Under the pieces are notes generated by a model, which did no database searches, was not told the origin of the DNA, and was given only the letters and a program-made list of their open reading frames with translations. A program made the translations under genes and the position numbers. From Actinomycetota bacterium (GTDB taxonomy: Bacteria; Actinomycetota; Acidimicrobiia; Acidimicrobiales; Ilumatobacteraceae), in contig JAUSLV010000004.1 in assembly GCA_030645495.1 (NCBI GenBank), forward strand, positions 61,420 through 125,419: 64,000 nt of DNA. Reading direction: 5' to 3'. Below are positions 26,290 through 33,556 of this stretch, piece after piece. The stretch's first letter is position 1. Each line of letters begins with the position of its first letter.

Positions 26290-27635
26290 GTTTGCCCACT
26301 GTCGTGATCGTCGGCCGCCCCAACGTTGGCAAGAGCACGCTGTTCAACCGCATCGTCGGCGAGCAGATGGCCATCGTCGAGAACCGCCCCGGCGTCACTC
26401 GCGACCGCAAGGAAGTCGAGGCCGAGTGGCTCGGCAACCACTTCAACCTGGTCGACACCGGCGGCTGGCTGCCCGGCGGCAACGAACTCGACGAGAAGGT
26501 CAGCCGTCAGGTGGAAGCTGCGGTCGAGCAGGCCGACGTCGTGCTGTTCGTCGTCGACGCCTCGGTCGGCCTCACCGAGGACGACGAGTCGGTGGCGCAC
26601 TGGCTGCGTCGGCTCTCATCGCCCGTGCTGCTGGTCACCAACAAGGCCGACAACGACCGCCGTGAGAACGACCGGTGGGAGTTCCTCGCGCTCGGGCTCG
26701 GCGAGCCGCTGCCCGTCAGCGCGTTGCACGGCCGCCGCGCCGGCGATCTGCTCGACGAGGTGGTGGCGAAGTTCCCCGAAGGCAGCGGTCAGCCCGACGA
26801 TGCAGCCGACGACATCCCGGTGGGTGACGATGGCGAGCGCCTCTGGAATCCCAACGACATCGCTCCGCCGCGGGTGGCCATCGTCGGGCGCCCCAACGTG
26901 GGCAAGAGCACGCTGTTCAACCGGCTCGTGGGCGAAGACCGCTCGGTGGTGCACGACATGGCGGGCACCACACGCGACGCCATCGACACCGTGGTGGAAA
27001 CCCCCGACGGCCCGATCGTGTTCGTCGACACCGCCGGTATGCGCCGCCGCAGCCGCATCGACGACTCGGCCGAGTACTACTCGATGGTTCGTGCGCTGCG
27101 GGCCATCGATGCCGCCGACATCGCGCTGCTGGTGATCGACGCCACCGAAGGTGTCACCAGCCAGGATCAGCGCCTCGCCGAGCGGGTGGATGCGTCGGGG
27201 TGCCCGATCGTGGTGATGCTCAACAAGTGGGAGCTGATCGAAGATCCCGAGCGTCGGCTGGAGGTCACTGCCGAGGTGACGCGCAAGCTGTACTTCGTGG
27301 GTGACGCTCCGATCCTGAAGATCTCGGCACTCACCGGCAAGGGCGTGCACAAGCTGCGTCCGGTGCTGCAAGACGCGATCGAGCAGTACCACCGCAGAGT
27401 GCCCACCCGCGACGTGAACCGGGTGATCGCCGATGCCCAGCAACGCCAGCCCGCGGGCCACGGCGTGAAGGTGATGTACGCGCTGCAGGGCGCCACCGAC
27501 CCGCCCACGTTCACCCTGTTCGTGAACCGCGAGCTGCCGCACACGTACTTGCGCTACCTCGAGCGCAGCATTCGCGAGGCGTTCGAGTTCGGTTCCACCC
27601 CGATCAAGTTGCGCGTGCGCAAGCGCAGCGAATAG
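26286..27635 (+). CDS. der: Ribosome-assembly GTPase Der (EngA)
   Basis: Tandem GTPase needed for 50S subunit maturation, 449 aa. The first G domain has GRPNVGKST at residues 10-18, DTGGW, and TNKAD near 118. The second has the same P-loop near residue 203, DTAGM near 250 and NKWEL near 313. A C-terminal KH-like domain ends in FGSTPIKLRVRKR. ATG 26286 overlaps the DUF512 stop by 4 bp. The linker between G domains is acidic (DDAADDIPVGDD), as usual. The long reading frame starting far upstream in the same frame is out of frame with the DUF512 gene and not coding. Confidence 0.96.
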   Translation: MSLPTVVIVGRPNVGKSTLFNRIVGEQMAIVENRPGVTRDRKEVEAEWLGNHFNLVDTGGWLPGGNELDEKVSRQVEAAVEQADVVLFVVDASVGLTEDDESVAHWLRRLSSPVLLVTNKADNDRRENDRWEFLALGLGEPLPVSALHGRRAGDLLDEVVAKFPEGSGQPDDAADDIPVGDDGERLWNPNDIAPPRVAIVGRPNVGKSTLFNRLVGEDRSVVHDMAGTTRDAIDTVVETPDGPIVFVDTAGMRRRSRIDDSAEYYSMVRALRAIDAADIALLVIDATEGVTSQDQRLAERVDASGCPIVVMLNKWELIEDPERRLEVTAEVTRKLYFVGDAPILKISALTGKGVHKLRPVLQDAIEQYHRRVPTRDVNRVIADAQQRQPAGHGVKVMYALQGATDPPTFTLFVNRELPHTYLRYLERSIREAFEFGSTPIKLRVRKRSE

Positions 27636-27644
27636 GAACCTGTC

Positions 27645-27893
27645 GTGCCCTGGTGTGAGGACTGCGCCAAATACTTGACCCCGTCGGCGATGAACGCTGA
27701 CGGCACCTGCCCCACATGCGGGCGAGCGGTGGCCGCCCAACAGCCGATCACGGCCAAGAACCTGAACCTGCACCGGCTTGCGGCGGGGGAGTCCGGCGAA
27801 CCGGCCTCAGCGAACGCCCCGTGGCACTTCAAGCTGTTGATGGTGATGTTGGCCGCGTATCTCGGCTGGCGAGTGGTGCAGTTGTTCGTCTGA
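27645..27893 (+). CDS. Small zinc-ribbon membrane protein
   Basis: 82-aa protein. The N-terminus has two CX2C knuckles (CEDC at residues 4-7 and CPTC near 24) spaced as in a zinc ribbon, followed by the phrase GTCPTCGRAV. The C-terminus is a single hydrophobic helix (about residues 63-82) that would anchor it in the membrane. Start GTG 27645 is 9 bp after der, so it is likely co-transcribed. Actinobacteria often carry a protein like this near der; its role is unknown. Confidence 0.72.
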   Translation: MPWCEDCAKYLTPSAMNADGTCPTCGRAVAAQQPITAKNLNLHRLAAGESGEPASANAPWHFKLLMVMLAAYLGWRVVQLFV

Positions 27894-27897
27894 CAGA

Positions 27898-27903
27898 TAG
27901 AGT
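27898..27903 (+). promoter_or_regulatory. -10 element TAGAGT upstream of tRNA-Pro
   Basis: TAGAGT lies 14 nt before the 5' end of the tRNA, giving a predicted start a few bases before the mature tRNA. No convincing -35 is visible. Confidence 0.35.
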
Positions 27904-27917
27904 CGACCGTCGACATA

Positions 27918-27992
27918 CGGGCTGTGGCGCAGCTTGGTTAGCGCGCTTGTCTGGGGGACAAGAGGTCGTGGGTTCGAATCCCGCCAGCCCGA
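27918..27992 (+). tRNA. tRNA-Pro (anticodon GGG)
   Basis: Cloverleaf read by eye: acceptor CGGGCTG pairs with CAGCCCG (27985-27991) and leaves A as discriminator. The D arm is GCGC...GCGC, the anticodon stem CTTGT/ACAAG with loop CTGGGGG gives anticodon GGG, and the T arm is GTGGG TTCGAAT CCCGC. C1-G72 at the acceptor end is the hallmark of bacterial tRNA-Pro. The 3' CCA is not encoded (the sequence continues CGAAG). Confidence 0.95.
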
Positions 27993-28075
27993 CGAAGAAA
28001 GAGCAGGTGAGGGCCATCCGAGAGGGTGGCCCCTGCCGCTTCCGTACCCCAATCGAGATCGGTGAGCAATCTGGC

Positions 28076-29023
28076 ATGCCGAAACGCAGCCCATTCGAAC
28101 CCGCTGTGGCACACGACGTCGATCTCGCCGAGTTGGCCGAGATCGCTTCCCTCCGTGGTGCGGAGCGCCGAAGTCTCGAGACGGCGGTCAGCGGTTTGCC
28201 CGCGGCCGTGCGGCGCATTCGACCCATCACGCTCGCCAAGATGCTTGATGCGAACGGCGCGCCAGAGGCTGCAGCACGCTTGTTCGGCCTGGTGGCTGCG
28301 GATCGACTCGTTCGCCTTGTCGTGCCCGGCGAGCCGGGTGCTGGTGTGCCGGACGATGTGGTGCTGATCGCTGGCACGCCGCGCACTGGTAACTCGATCT
28401 TCCGTCGGCTCGTGGCTCATCTCGGCTACACCGACTGCGCAGTCCATGCCGTGGGCGACCTCGACTGGTCGAGGTTGCCGTCACGCTCGGTCGTTCAAGT
28501 TCACGCAACGCCGTCGGTCCTCGCCGAGCCGTCGCTGGTCGCAGTGCGGCCACGGGTCGTGTCGCTGTCTCGGCATCCGCTCGACGTCCTGCAGTCGATC
28601 AGGGCTTTTGCCTCGGTGGAACCGGAGTCGCTCTACTGGCTGGAGGGCAACGCGATCGATGACCCAGCTGGGCTTGCCGACCTCGACAGATGGACCGAGT
28701 GGGCTGTGTCGCCGGGTGCAGCACGGCTGCTTGCGCTCACGGTCGAGTGGGCCGCCCTCGCCTCGTCCGACGATCGCGTCGAGATGGTTCAGTATCGAGA
28801 TCTCGTCGACCAGCCAGCGGCCGTGCTGAACAGGGTCGCAGCGTTCTTGGGTGTGTCGCCGCTCGCCGACGTGCCGGGTGTGATGCAGCGCGAGACCGAG
28901 ATGCTGCCTCGTCACCACATCACCTGGGGAGGGCCGGGGGCTCACCGTCAGCTCGACCGCCGGCGGGCATCGCGTCTCCGGCGGGCGCATCGCGACGTGT
29001 TCAAGCGGCTCGGCTACTCGTAA
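28076..29023 (+). CDS. Sulfotransferase-family protein
   Basis: 315-aa protein with the PAPS-dependent sulfotransferase pattern: a 5'-phosphosulfate-binding P-loop-like motif AGTPRTGNSIFRRL at residues 99-112 and a 3'-phosphate-binding block VVSLSRHPLDVLQSIRAF near 163, followed by LTVEWAAL and a C-terminal HITWGGPG. It resembles the Stf-like enzymes that sulfate small molecules, glycolipids or glycans. Codon choice is less GC-biased than in neighbours, and it sits right behind a tRNA gene, so acquisition by transfer is possible. Start ATG 28076; the in-frame extension upstream runs through the tRNA and cannot be coding. Acceptor unknown. Confidence 0.72.
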   Translation: MPKRSPFEPAVAHDVDLAELAEIASLRGAERRSLETAVSGLPAAVRRIRPITLAKMLDANGAPEAAARLFGLVAADRLVRLVVPGEPGAGVPDDVVLIAGTPRTGNSIFRRLVAHLGYTDCAVHAVGDLDWSRLPSRSVVQVHATPSVLAEPSLVAVRPRVVSLSRHPLDVLQSIRAFASVEPESLYWLEGNAIDDPAGLADLDRWTEWAVSPGAARLLALTVEWAALASSDDRVEMVQYRDLVDQPAAVLNRVAAFLGVSPLADVPGVMQRETEMLPRHHITWGGPGAHRQLDRRRASRLRRAHRDVFKRLGYS

Positions 29024-29152
29024 ACGGCCGAACCAGGAGGGCGCCGCCGTGCTGGTGAGCTGCATGTGTGTCAATCGTCAAGATCCTTCACACAGTGGTC
29101 GCGTCGGCGCATACTGCAAGTGAGGCCACGATGGTCGCGAAGGAGCGTTGGC

Positions 29153-30013
29153 GTGACTGAGAACTCCACCATCGACATCACCAGTTCGGCGTTCGCGTTG
29201 CGGCTCGGCAACCTGCTGGTCAGCACCCGAGGCCAGACGCACCTCAGCCGGTTCGCCTTGGCCCGCGAGAGCCAAGGTCGCTTCCGGTTCAGGGACCTGC
29301 GCGATCTCGAGCGAGGCACGCGCCGGCTCGACGAGCAGACGATCGACGACGTGGCGCAGCTGTACCGCTGCGACCTCGGCGTGATCCTGCCGCACCGGCT
29401 GCCGGTCATGGTCACCGGCTACGAGGTGAGCGCGGGCGGCGTGCACCAGAGCTTCGTGCCCGACGAGCCCGACGCCTTGCTGCTGGCATATCTGCGCTTG
29501 GTGCGGTCGCTGCGGCACCAGCGACGGATGCCGGTGGTCGATCTGCGCCGCGACGACCTTGAGGCGCTCTCCTCGTACTTGCACGAGCCCCGCGAAACCG
29601 TGTTGCACCAGGTGGCGACGTTGATGAACGCCACTCAGCGCAAGCGGGCGGCAATGGTGGGTGTCCTCGCCAGCGGCGCGGCAGTGGTCGGCCTGGCCAG
29701 CCTGGCAACCGCAGTGAACGGTCCGTCCGCGTCGACGGTCGACGACACCGTGCCCCCGTCGGTCAGTGTCGCCCCCACGCTCAGCACTGTCGCCGACACC
29801 GTGGTCACCACGAACACCGTCGCGGTCACCACCACCGCCGCCACCGTGGCCCCCACGGTGGTCGCCACGCGGCCTCCGGTGGTCGTTCGCCCCGGTGGTG
29901 CCAAGCCCACCGACACCACCGCGTTCATCGACGAGACGAACTTCACGTTCCCCACCGAGACGCCGCCGGTGGTGGTCGTCGAGGATCCGCCCGTGCCGTC
30001 GACCAACCCCTGA
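29153..30013 (+). CDS. Membrane-anchored HTH-like protein with Thr/Val-rich extracytoplasmic stalk
   Basis: 286 aa from GTG 29153, chosen because AAGGAG lies 7 nt upstream. Residues 12-80 look like a divergent Cro/CI-type helix-turn-helix (RLGNLL, LERGTRRLDEQTI, VAQLYRCDL). Residues 105-160 are helical and charged. One transmembrane helix (about 167-188) is followed by a long Thr/Val/Pro stalk and a short acidic end. The layout is like RodZ or regulators tethered to the membrane. It may sense the envelope and affect transcription or cell shape. No named family can be assigned. Confidence 0.65.
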   Translation: MTENSTIDITSSAFALRLGNLLVSTRGQTHLSRFALARESQGRFRFRDLRDLERGTRRLDEQTIDDVAQLYRCDLGVILPHRLPVMVTGYEVSAGGVHQSFVPDEPDALLLAYLRLVRSLRHQRRMPVVDLRRDDLEALSSYLHEPRETVLHQVATLMNATQRKRAAMVGVLASGAAVVGLASLATAVNGPSASTVDDTVPPSVSVAPTLSTVADTVVTTNTVAVTTTAATVAPTVVATRPPVVVRPGGAKPTDTTAFIDETNFTFPTETPPVVVVEDPPVPSTNP

Positions 30014-30076
30014 GCTGGGGCTTCTTCGCCGGTGTACTCGCCCGGTGTACTCGCCCGGGGCCAACGGTCGGGCGGC

Positions 30077-30082
30077 TACGGT
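30077..30082 (+). promoter_or_regulatory. -10 element TACGGT, leaderless start of SRAP gene
   Basis: TACGGT ends 7 nt before GTG 30090. A leaderless GTG-TGC start places the catalytic Cys immediately after the initiator Met. Confidence 0.5.
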
Positions 30083-30089
30083 CGGTGCT

Positions 30090-30803
30090 GTGTGCGGCCG
30101 CTTCGTCTCCTCCAGCAGCCCAGACGCGATCTCCCAGTTCTTCGGGGCGTCGTTCGACACCGAGGAACTCCCCGTCAATCACAACGTGGCACCCACGAAC
30201 GACGTGTACGCGGTCGTCGCCGATCACCAGGGGCAGCGCCACCTGCAGACGTTCCGTTGGGGTCTGGTGCCCTCGTGGGCGAAGGACGTGAAGATCGGCT
30301 CGAAGATGATCAACGCACGTTCCGAGACGCTGGCCGAGAAGCCGGCGTTCAAGGGGCTGTTCAAGAAGCATCGCCTGATCGTGCCGATGGACGGGTTCTA
30401 TGAGTGGCGGGCGGGCGATGGTGCCACGCTTACCGCGCGCGGCACACCCGCCAAGACACCGATGTTCATCCATCGCGCCGATGGTTCACCGCTGGCGGTC
30501 GCTGGTCTGTGGGCGACGTGGCGCGAGCCAGGGGCCGGACCCGACGACCCGTGGATGCACTCGTGCACGGTGATCACCACGGCGGCGAACGCGACGATGG
30601 CCCCTGTTCACGACCGCATGCCGGTGCTGCTGGCCGAGAGCGACTGGGCCGAGTGGCTCGACAACTCGTCCCACGACCCGGCCGCGCTGCAGCGGCTGCT
30701 GGTGCCGGCCGCGGACGACGTGTTGGTGATGCATGCGGTGAGCACAGCGGTCAACAGCGTGCGCAACAAGGGCCCCGAGCTGATCGAGCCGGCTGGTTCC
30801 TAG
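30090..30803 (+). CDS. SRAP-domain protein (HMCES/YedK family), abasic-site shield
   Basis: 237-aa SRAP protein. Family members form a covalent bond with abasic sites in single-stranded DNA through Cys2, shielding them during replication. The start gives Met-Cys-Gly-Arg-Phe, the required N-terminus after Met removal. Other family blocks are NVAPTND near residue 32, WGLVPSWAKD near 58, INARSET near 75, MDGFYEW with the catalytic Glu near 105, and APVHDRMPV with the active-site His near 170. The start codon GTG 30090 is therefore fixed by function. Its stop overlaps the convergent HIT gene stop within CTAG. Confidence 0.92.
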   Translation: MCGRFVSSSSPDAISQFFGASFDTEELPVNHNVAPTNDVYAVVADHQGQRHLQTFRWGLVPSWAKDVKIGSKMINARSETLAEKPAFKGLFKKHRLIVPMDGFYEWRAGDGATLTARGTPAKTPMFIHRADGSPLAVAGLWATWREPGAGPDDPWMHSCTVITTAANATMAPVHDRMPVLLAESDWAEWLDNSSHDPAALQRLLVPAADDVLVMHAVSTAVNSVRNKGPELIEPAGS

Positions 30804-31204
30804 CCGATTGCGGCGAGAGCGTTGCGGATCGCGTCGGCGGCCGATGCCAGTGCGTCGCGGTCGGCAGATGCTGCAGCGTTGGCGAAATCGAGGTGACCCA
30901 TGTGCTGAGTGGGAATCAGGTGCAGGTGCGTGTGGGGCACCTCATAGCCGGCGATGATCAATCCCACGCGCTCACAGCCGAACGCCTGCAGCTGGGCCTT
31001 GCCGACGCGGTGGGCAACGGCGAAAAGGTGGGCGGCGAGGTCGGGCGACAGGTCGACCCAGTGATCCACCTCCTCGATCGGCACCACGAGCGTGTGCCCG
31101 TAGGCAAGTGGGTTGATCGAGAGGAACGCAACGCAGCGATCGTCGCGGTGCACGAACGTGCCCGGGATCTCGCCGGCGATGATGCGCGTGAAGATCGTGG
31201 GCAT
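30800..31204 (-). CDS. HIT-family nucleotide hydrolase
   Basis: 134-aa histidine-triad protein that hydrolyses nucleoside phosphoramidates or dinucleotides. The catalytic motif is HTHLHLIP at about residues 91-98, and the N-terminal FTRIIAGEIP and the DRCVAFLSINPLAYGHTLVVP block are canonical. Start ATG 31204 overlaps the stop of the upstream SDR by one base (TGATG), so translation is coupled. In mycobacteria a HIT gene sits next to the PIM cluster; here it does not. Confidence 0.92.
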   Translation of the reverse strand: MPTIFTRIIAGEIPGTFVHRDDRCVAFLSINPLAYGHTLVVPIEEVDHWVDLSPDLAAHLFAVAHRVGKAQLQAFGCERVGLIIAGYEVPHTHLHLIPTQHMGHLDFANAAASADRDALASAADAIRNALAAIG

Positions 31205-32019
31205 CAGGCAACCCCACCCGATGAGGCGAACACGTCGCCATTGCAGTAGCTGCTCTCGGGGCCGGCCAGGAACCGCACGAGTTCGGCGAGCTCTTCAGGC
31301 TGCGCCATCCGGCCACGCGGGATCTGCGACACGATCGCTCCCATCACGACCGGATCCATCTGGTGCAGCAGTGGCGTGTCGACCCAGCCGGGGCAGACGG
31401 CGTTGACTCGCACCCCGAACGCTGCCACCTCCTGGCCGACCGACTTCGTCAAGGCGATGATGCCCGCCTTGGCCGCGGCGTAGTGCAACGGCCCGGCCAT
31501 CGGGCGCAGGCCGAGCACCGAGGCGATGTTCACGATCGAGCCCGATCTGGCCGCCGTCATGTGCCGCGCCGCAGCGCGAATGCCGTAGAACGTGCCGTAG
31601 AGGTGCACCTTGATCATCCGGTCGAAATCCTCGTCGCTGAGTTCGATCGTGGTGTTGGCGGGCACGAGGTCGTCGATGCGGCCCTCCATCCGTGCGATCT
31701 GATTCAGCACCATCTGCTCCACCTTCGTGGAGTCGGTGGGGGGTGCGATGCCGGCGTTGTTGATGAGGATGTCGATCCGGCCGTGGCGGGCGACCGTGTC
31801 GTCGACGGCCGCATCGAAGGCGCGCGAGTCGGCCACGTCGAGTTGCATGGGGGTTCCACCGACCTCGGTGGCGACGGCGGTGGCGCCGTCGGCGTTGATG
31901 TCGGTGACCACGACGTGCGCGCCGTCGGCGGCGAGACGGCGGGCGAAGGCCGCACCCATACCCGAGCCGGCGCCGGTGATGAATGCGATCGTGCCCGTGA
32001 GTGTTCCGGAGTTCGTCAT
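31204..32019 (-). CDS. Short-chain dehydrogenase/reductase
   Basis: 271-aa SDR with FITGAGSGMGAAFA near residue 12, DIN after strand 2 (NAD preference), NNAG near 88, catalytic YAAAKAG near 175 and a C-terminal CNGDVFASSGG. It carries an unusual insertion of about 25 residues between the NNAG block and the next helix (around EQMVLNQIARMEG). Start ATG 32019 has TACGAT 7 nt upstream; an ATG at 32028 lies within that box and is less likely. It is followed without gap by the HIT gene. Substrate unknown. Confidence 0.86.
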   Translation of the reverse strand: MTNSGTLTGTIAFITGAGSGMGAAFARRLAADGAHVVVTDINADGATAVATEVGGTPMQLDVADSRAFDAAVDDTVARHGRIDILINNAGIAPPTDSTKVEQMVLNQIARMEGRIDDLVPANTTIELSDEDFDRMIKVHLYGTFYGIRAAARHMTAARSGSIVNIASVLGLRPMAGPLHYAAAKAGIIALTKSVGQEVAAFGVRVNAVCPGWVDTPLLHQMDPVVMGAIVSQIPRGRMAQPEELAELVRFLAGPESSYCNGDVFASSGGVA

Positions 32020-32026
32020 GGTCGGC

Positions 32027-32032
32027 ATCGTA
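32027..32032 (-). promoter_or_regulatory. -10 element TACGAT, leaderless start of SDR
   Basis: Minus-strand TACGAT ends 7 nt before ATG 32019; 23 bp separate it from the opposing box at 32056. Confidence 0.55.
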
Positions 32033-32055
32033 CGCACGCCGTGCGCGCCCACTTG

Positions 32056-32061
32056 TACGCT
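32056..32061 (+). promoter_or_regulatory. -10 element TACGCT, leaderless start of pgsA-like gene
   Basis: TACGCT ends 6 nt before GTG 32068; divergent from the SDR promoter. Confidence 0.55.
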
Positions 32062-32067
32062 CCGTGC

Positions 32068-32667
32068 GTGGCTGATCCGGATTCCCAACTCTCGACGCAC
32101 AAGTTCCTCACCGCGCCCAACCTCTTCACGCTCCTGCGCTTGTGCTGCATCCCGCTGTTCGTGTGGATGCTGTTCTCTCGCGACAACCGCGCCGGCGCTG
32201 CCTTCCTGCTGGGTGGCCTGGGCGCCACTGACTGGGTGGACGGGTGGCTCGCCCGGCGGTTCAACCAGGTCAGCGAGTTCGGCAAGATGTTCGACCCCAC
32301 CGCCGATCGCCTGCTGTTCATCGTCGGCATCACCGGCATCATCATCGACGGGTCGGCCCCGCTCTGGTTCTGTTGGCTGGCGATCGCGCGTGAGGTGGTG
32401 GTGGGCGGCACCATCGCGATCGCCACCGTGCTGTTCAAGATGGAGCGCTTCGACGTCACCTGGTGGGGCAAGACCGCCACGTTCCTGCTGATGTTCGCGT
32501 TCCCTGGGTTCATGCTCGGCGCCAGCGACTTCTGGGGCAACGGCGGCTTTCAGGTAGCCGCGTGGCTCGTCGGGATCCCTGGTCTGGCGCTCAGCTACTA
32601 CACCGCGGTCACCTATCTGCCCACCATTCGGGCGAGTCTGAGGTCGGGGCGCGCGCAACGCGGCTAA
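32068..32667 (+). CDS. CDP-alcohol phosphatidyltransferase, PgsA-like
   Basis: 199-aa membrane enzyme of the CDP-alcohol phosphatidyltransferase family, most like phosphatidylglycerophosphate synthase, which joins CDP-diacylglycerol and glycerol-3-phosphate. The full signature is present with exact spacing: D55, D58-G59, A62-R63, G72, D76 and D80. About five to six helices follow. Start GTG 32068 is supported by TACGCT 6 nt upstream. It precedes gcvH by 10 bp; in M. tuberculosis pgsA2 is also a few genes from gcvH, so the association is old. Cardiolipin synthase activity is an alternative. Confidence 0.87.
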   Translation: MADPDSQLSTHKFLTAPNLFTLLRLCCIPLFVWMLFSRDNRAGAAFLLGGLGATDWVDGWLARRFNQVSEFGKMFDPTADRLLFIVGITGIIIDGSAPLWFCWLAIAREVVVGGTIAIATVLFKMERFDVTWWGKTATFLLMFAFPGFMLGASDFWGNGGFQVAAWLVGIPGLALSYYTAVTYLPTIRASLRSGRAQRG

Positions 32668-32670
32668 CCT
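32665..32670 (+). promoter_or_regulatory. -10 element TAACCT, leaderless start of gcvH
   Basis: TAACCT overlaps the pgsA-like stop codon and ends 7 nt before ATG 32678. Confidence 0.5.
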
Positions 32671-32677
32671 CGCTTCC

Positions 32678-33058
32678 ATGCAGGTTCCGCAGCATCTCCG
32701 TTACAGTCGCGACCACGAGTGGGTTGCCATCGAAGGCACTCGGGTGAAGGTCGGGATCACCGACTACGCCCAGGATGCGCTCGGCGATGTCGTGTACGTG
32801 CAGGTGCCCACGCAGGGTGCCACGGTGAAGGCCGGCGACAGCTTCGGCGAGGTGGAGAGCACCAAGTCGGTCAGCGACGTGTACGCCCCGGTGTCCGGAA
32901 CCGTGGTCGCCGTCAACGCTGCGCTGGCTGAAACGCCCGAGGTACTGAACAGTGATCCGTACGGCGCCGGGTGGTTGTGCGAGATCGAATGTTCCGATCC
33001 CGTGGAGATCGAGGCGTTGCTCGATGCCGAGGCCTATCAGGCTCTGATCGACGGTTAG
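32678..33058 (+). CDS. gcvH: Glycine cleavage system H protein
   Basis: Lipoyl carrier protein of the glycine cleavage system, 126 aa. The lipoylated Lys is K63 in FGEVESTKSVSDVYAPVSG, and the N-terminal DHEWV and the VGITDYAQDALGDVVYVQ block are typical. It shuttles the aminomethyl group between GcvP and GcvT. gcvT lies 2.6 kb downstream in the same direction; gcvP is not in the window. The block gcvH, FHA, MerR, DUF151, MerR matches the gene order around Rv1826-Rv1830 of M. tuberculosis. Confidence 0.96.
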   Translation: MQVPQHLRYSRDHEWVAIEGTRVKVGITDYAQDALGDVVYVQVPTQGATVKAGDSFGEVESTKSVSDVYAPVSGTVVAVNAALAETPEVLNSDPYGAGWLCEIECSDPVEIEALLDAEAYQALIDG

Positions 33059-33061
33059 TGT
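33056..33061 (+). promoter_or_regulatory. Possible -10 element TAGTGT before garA-like gene
   Basis: TAGTGT ends 8 nt before ATG 33070 and includes the TAG stop of gcvH. It may be chance. Confidence 0.3.
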
Positions 33062-33069
33062 TGGCCGCA

Positions 33070-33552
33070 ATGGCGTACGTGTTTTGCAATCAGTGCGGGC
33101 ACCGCAATCCGCCCACGTCGAGCTTCTGTTCCGCGTGTGGTGCCGTGCTGGACAGCATCGACGACCACACCGTCACGATTGCCCGCTCCGACCCGCTGCA
33201 GGATGCGACGGGCACCCAGGACGACATCGTGGTGAACCTCAACGAACTGCCGTCGACGGCGTCGCTGGTGGTGCGCAACGGTCCGCAGGCCGGCGTGGCG
33301 CTCGCGCTCGACGCAGCGGTCACGTCGTTGGGCCGCCACGAGGACTGCGAGATCAGCCTCGACGACATCACCGTGTCGCGCCACCACGCCGACATCGTCC
33401 GTATCGGCACCACGTTCATGGTTCGCGACGGCGGCTCGCTGAACGGCACCTATGTCAACAATGTGCGTATCGACGAAGCGCCCCTCCGGCAGGGCGACGA
33501 GCTGCAGGTCGGCAAGTTCCGGCTGGTCTTCTTCGAAAAGGCCAACGGTTAG
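33070..33552 (+). CDS. Zinc-ribbon FHA protein, GarA/OdhI-like
   Basis: 160 aa. The N-terminus is a zinc ribbon (C6, C9, C20, C23), then a linker, then an FHA domain (about residues 75-155) with GRHEDCEISL, TVSRHHADI and GSLNGTYVNN, which bind phosphothreonine. By synteny and by the ending DELQVGKFRLVFF it is the counterpart of GarA/OdhI, which inhibit 2-oxoglutarate dehydrogenase when unphosphorylated. GarA has an ETTSVFRAD phosphorylation motif; here HTVTIARSD occupies the same place, with T34 and T36 as candidate targets. ATG 33070 keeps the full ribbon; TTG 33061 is possible. Confidence 0.85.
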   Translation: MAYVFCNQCGHRNPPTSSFCSACGAVLDSIDDHTVTIARSDPLQDATGTQDDIVVNLNELPSTASLVVRNGPQAGVALALDAAVTSLGRHEDCEISLDDITVSRHHADIVRIGTTFMVRDGGSLNGTYVNNVRIDEAPLRQGDELQVGKFRLVFFEKANG

Positions 33553-33556
33553 TCTC

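Noticed and set aside
24708..27635. A 975-codon frame that would fuse an Arg-rich N-terminus to Der
   Set aside because: The first 526 codons are out of frame with the DUF512 gene and have no family pattern; Der starts normally at 26286 with an ATGA overlap.
27918..27992. tRNA-Pro as an attachment site for an island carrying the sulfotransferase
   Set aside because: I found no second copy of the tRNA 3' end in the window and no integrase, so only proximity supports it.
27716..28075. Upstream extension of the sulfotransferase frame
   Set aside because: It runs through the tRNA-Pro gene and the end of the zinc-ribbon gene; the conserved protein begins at 28076.
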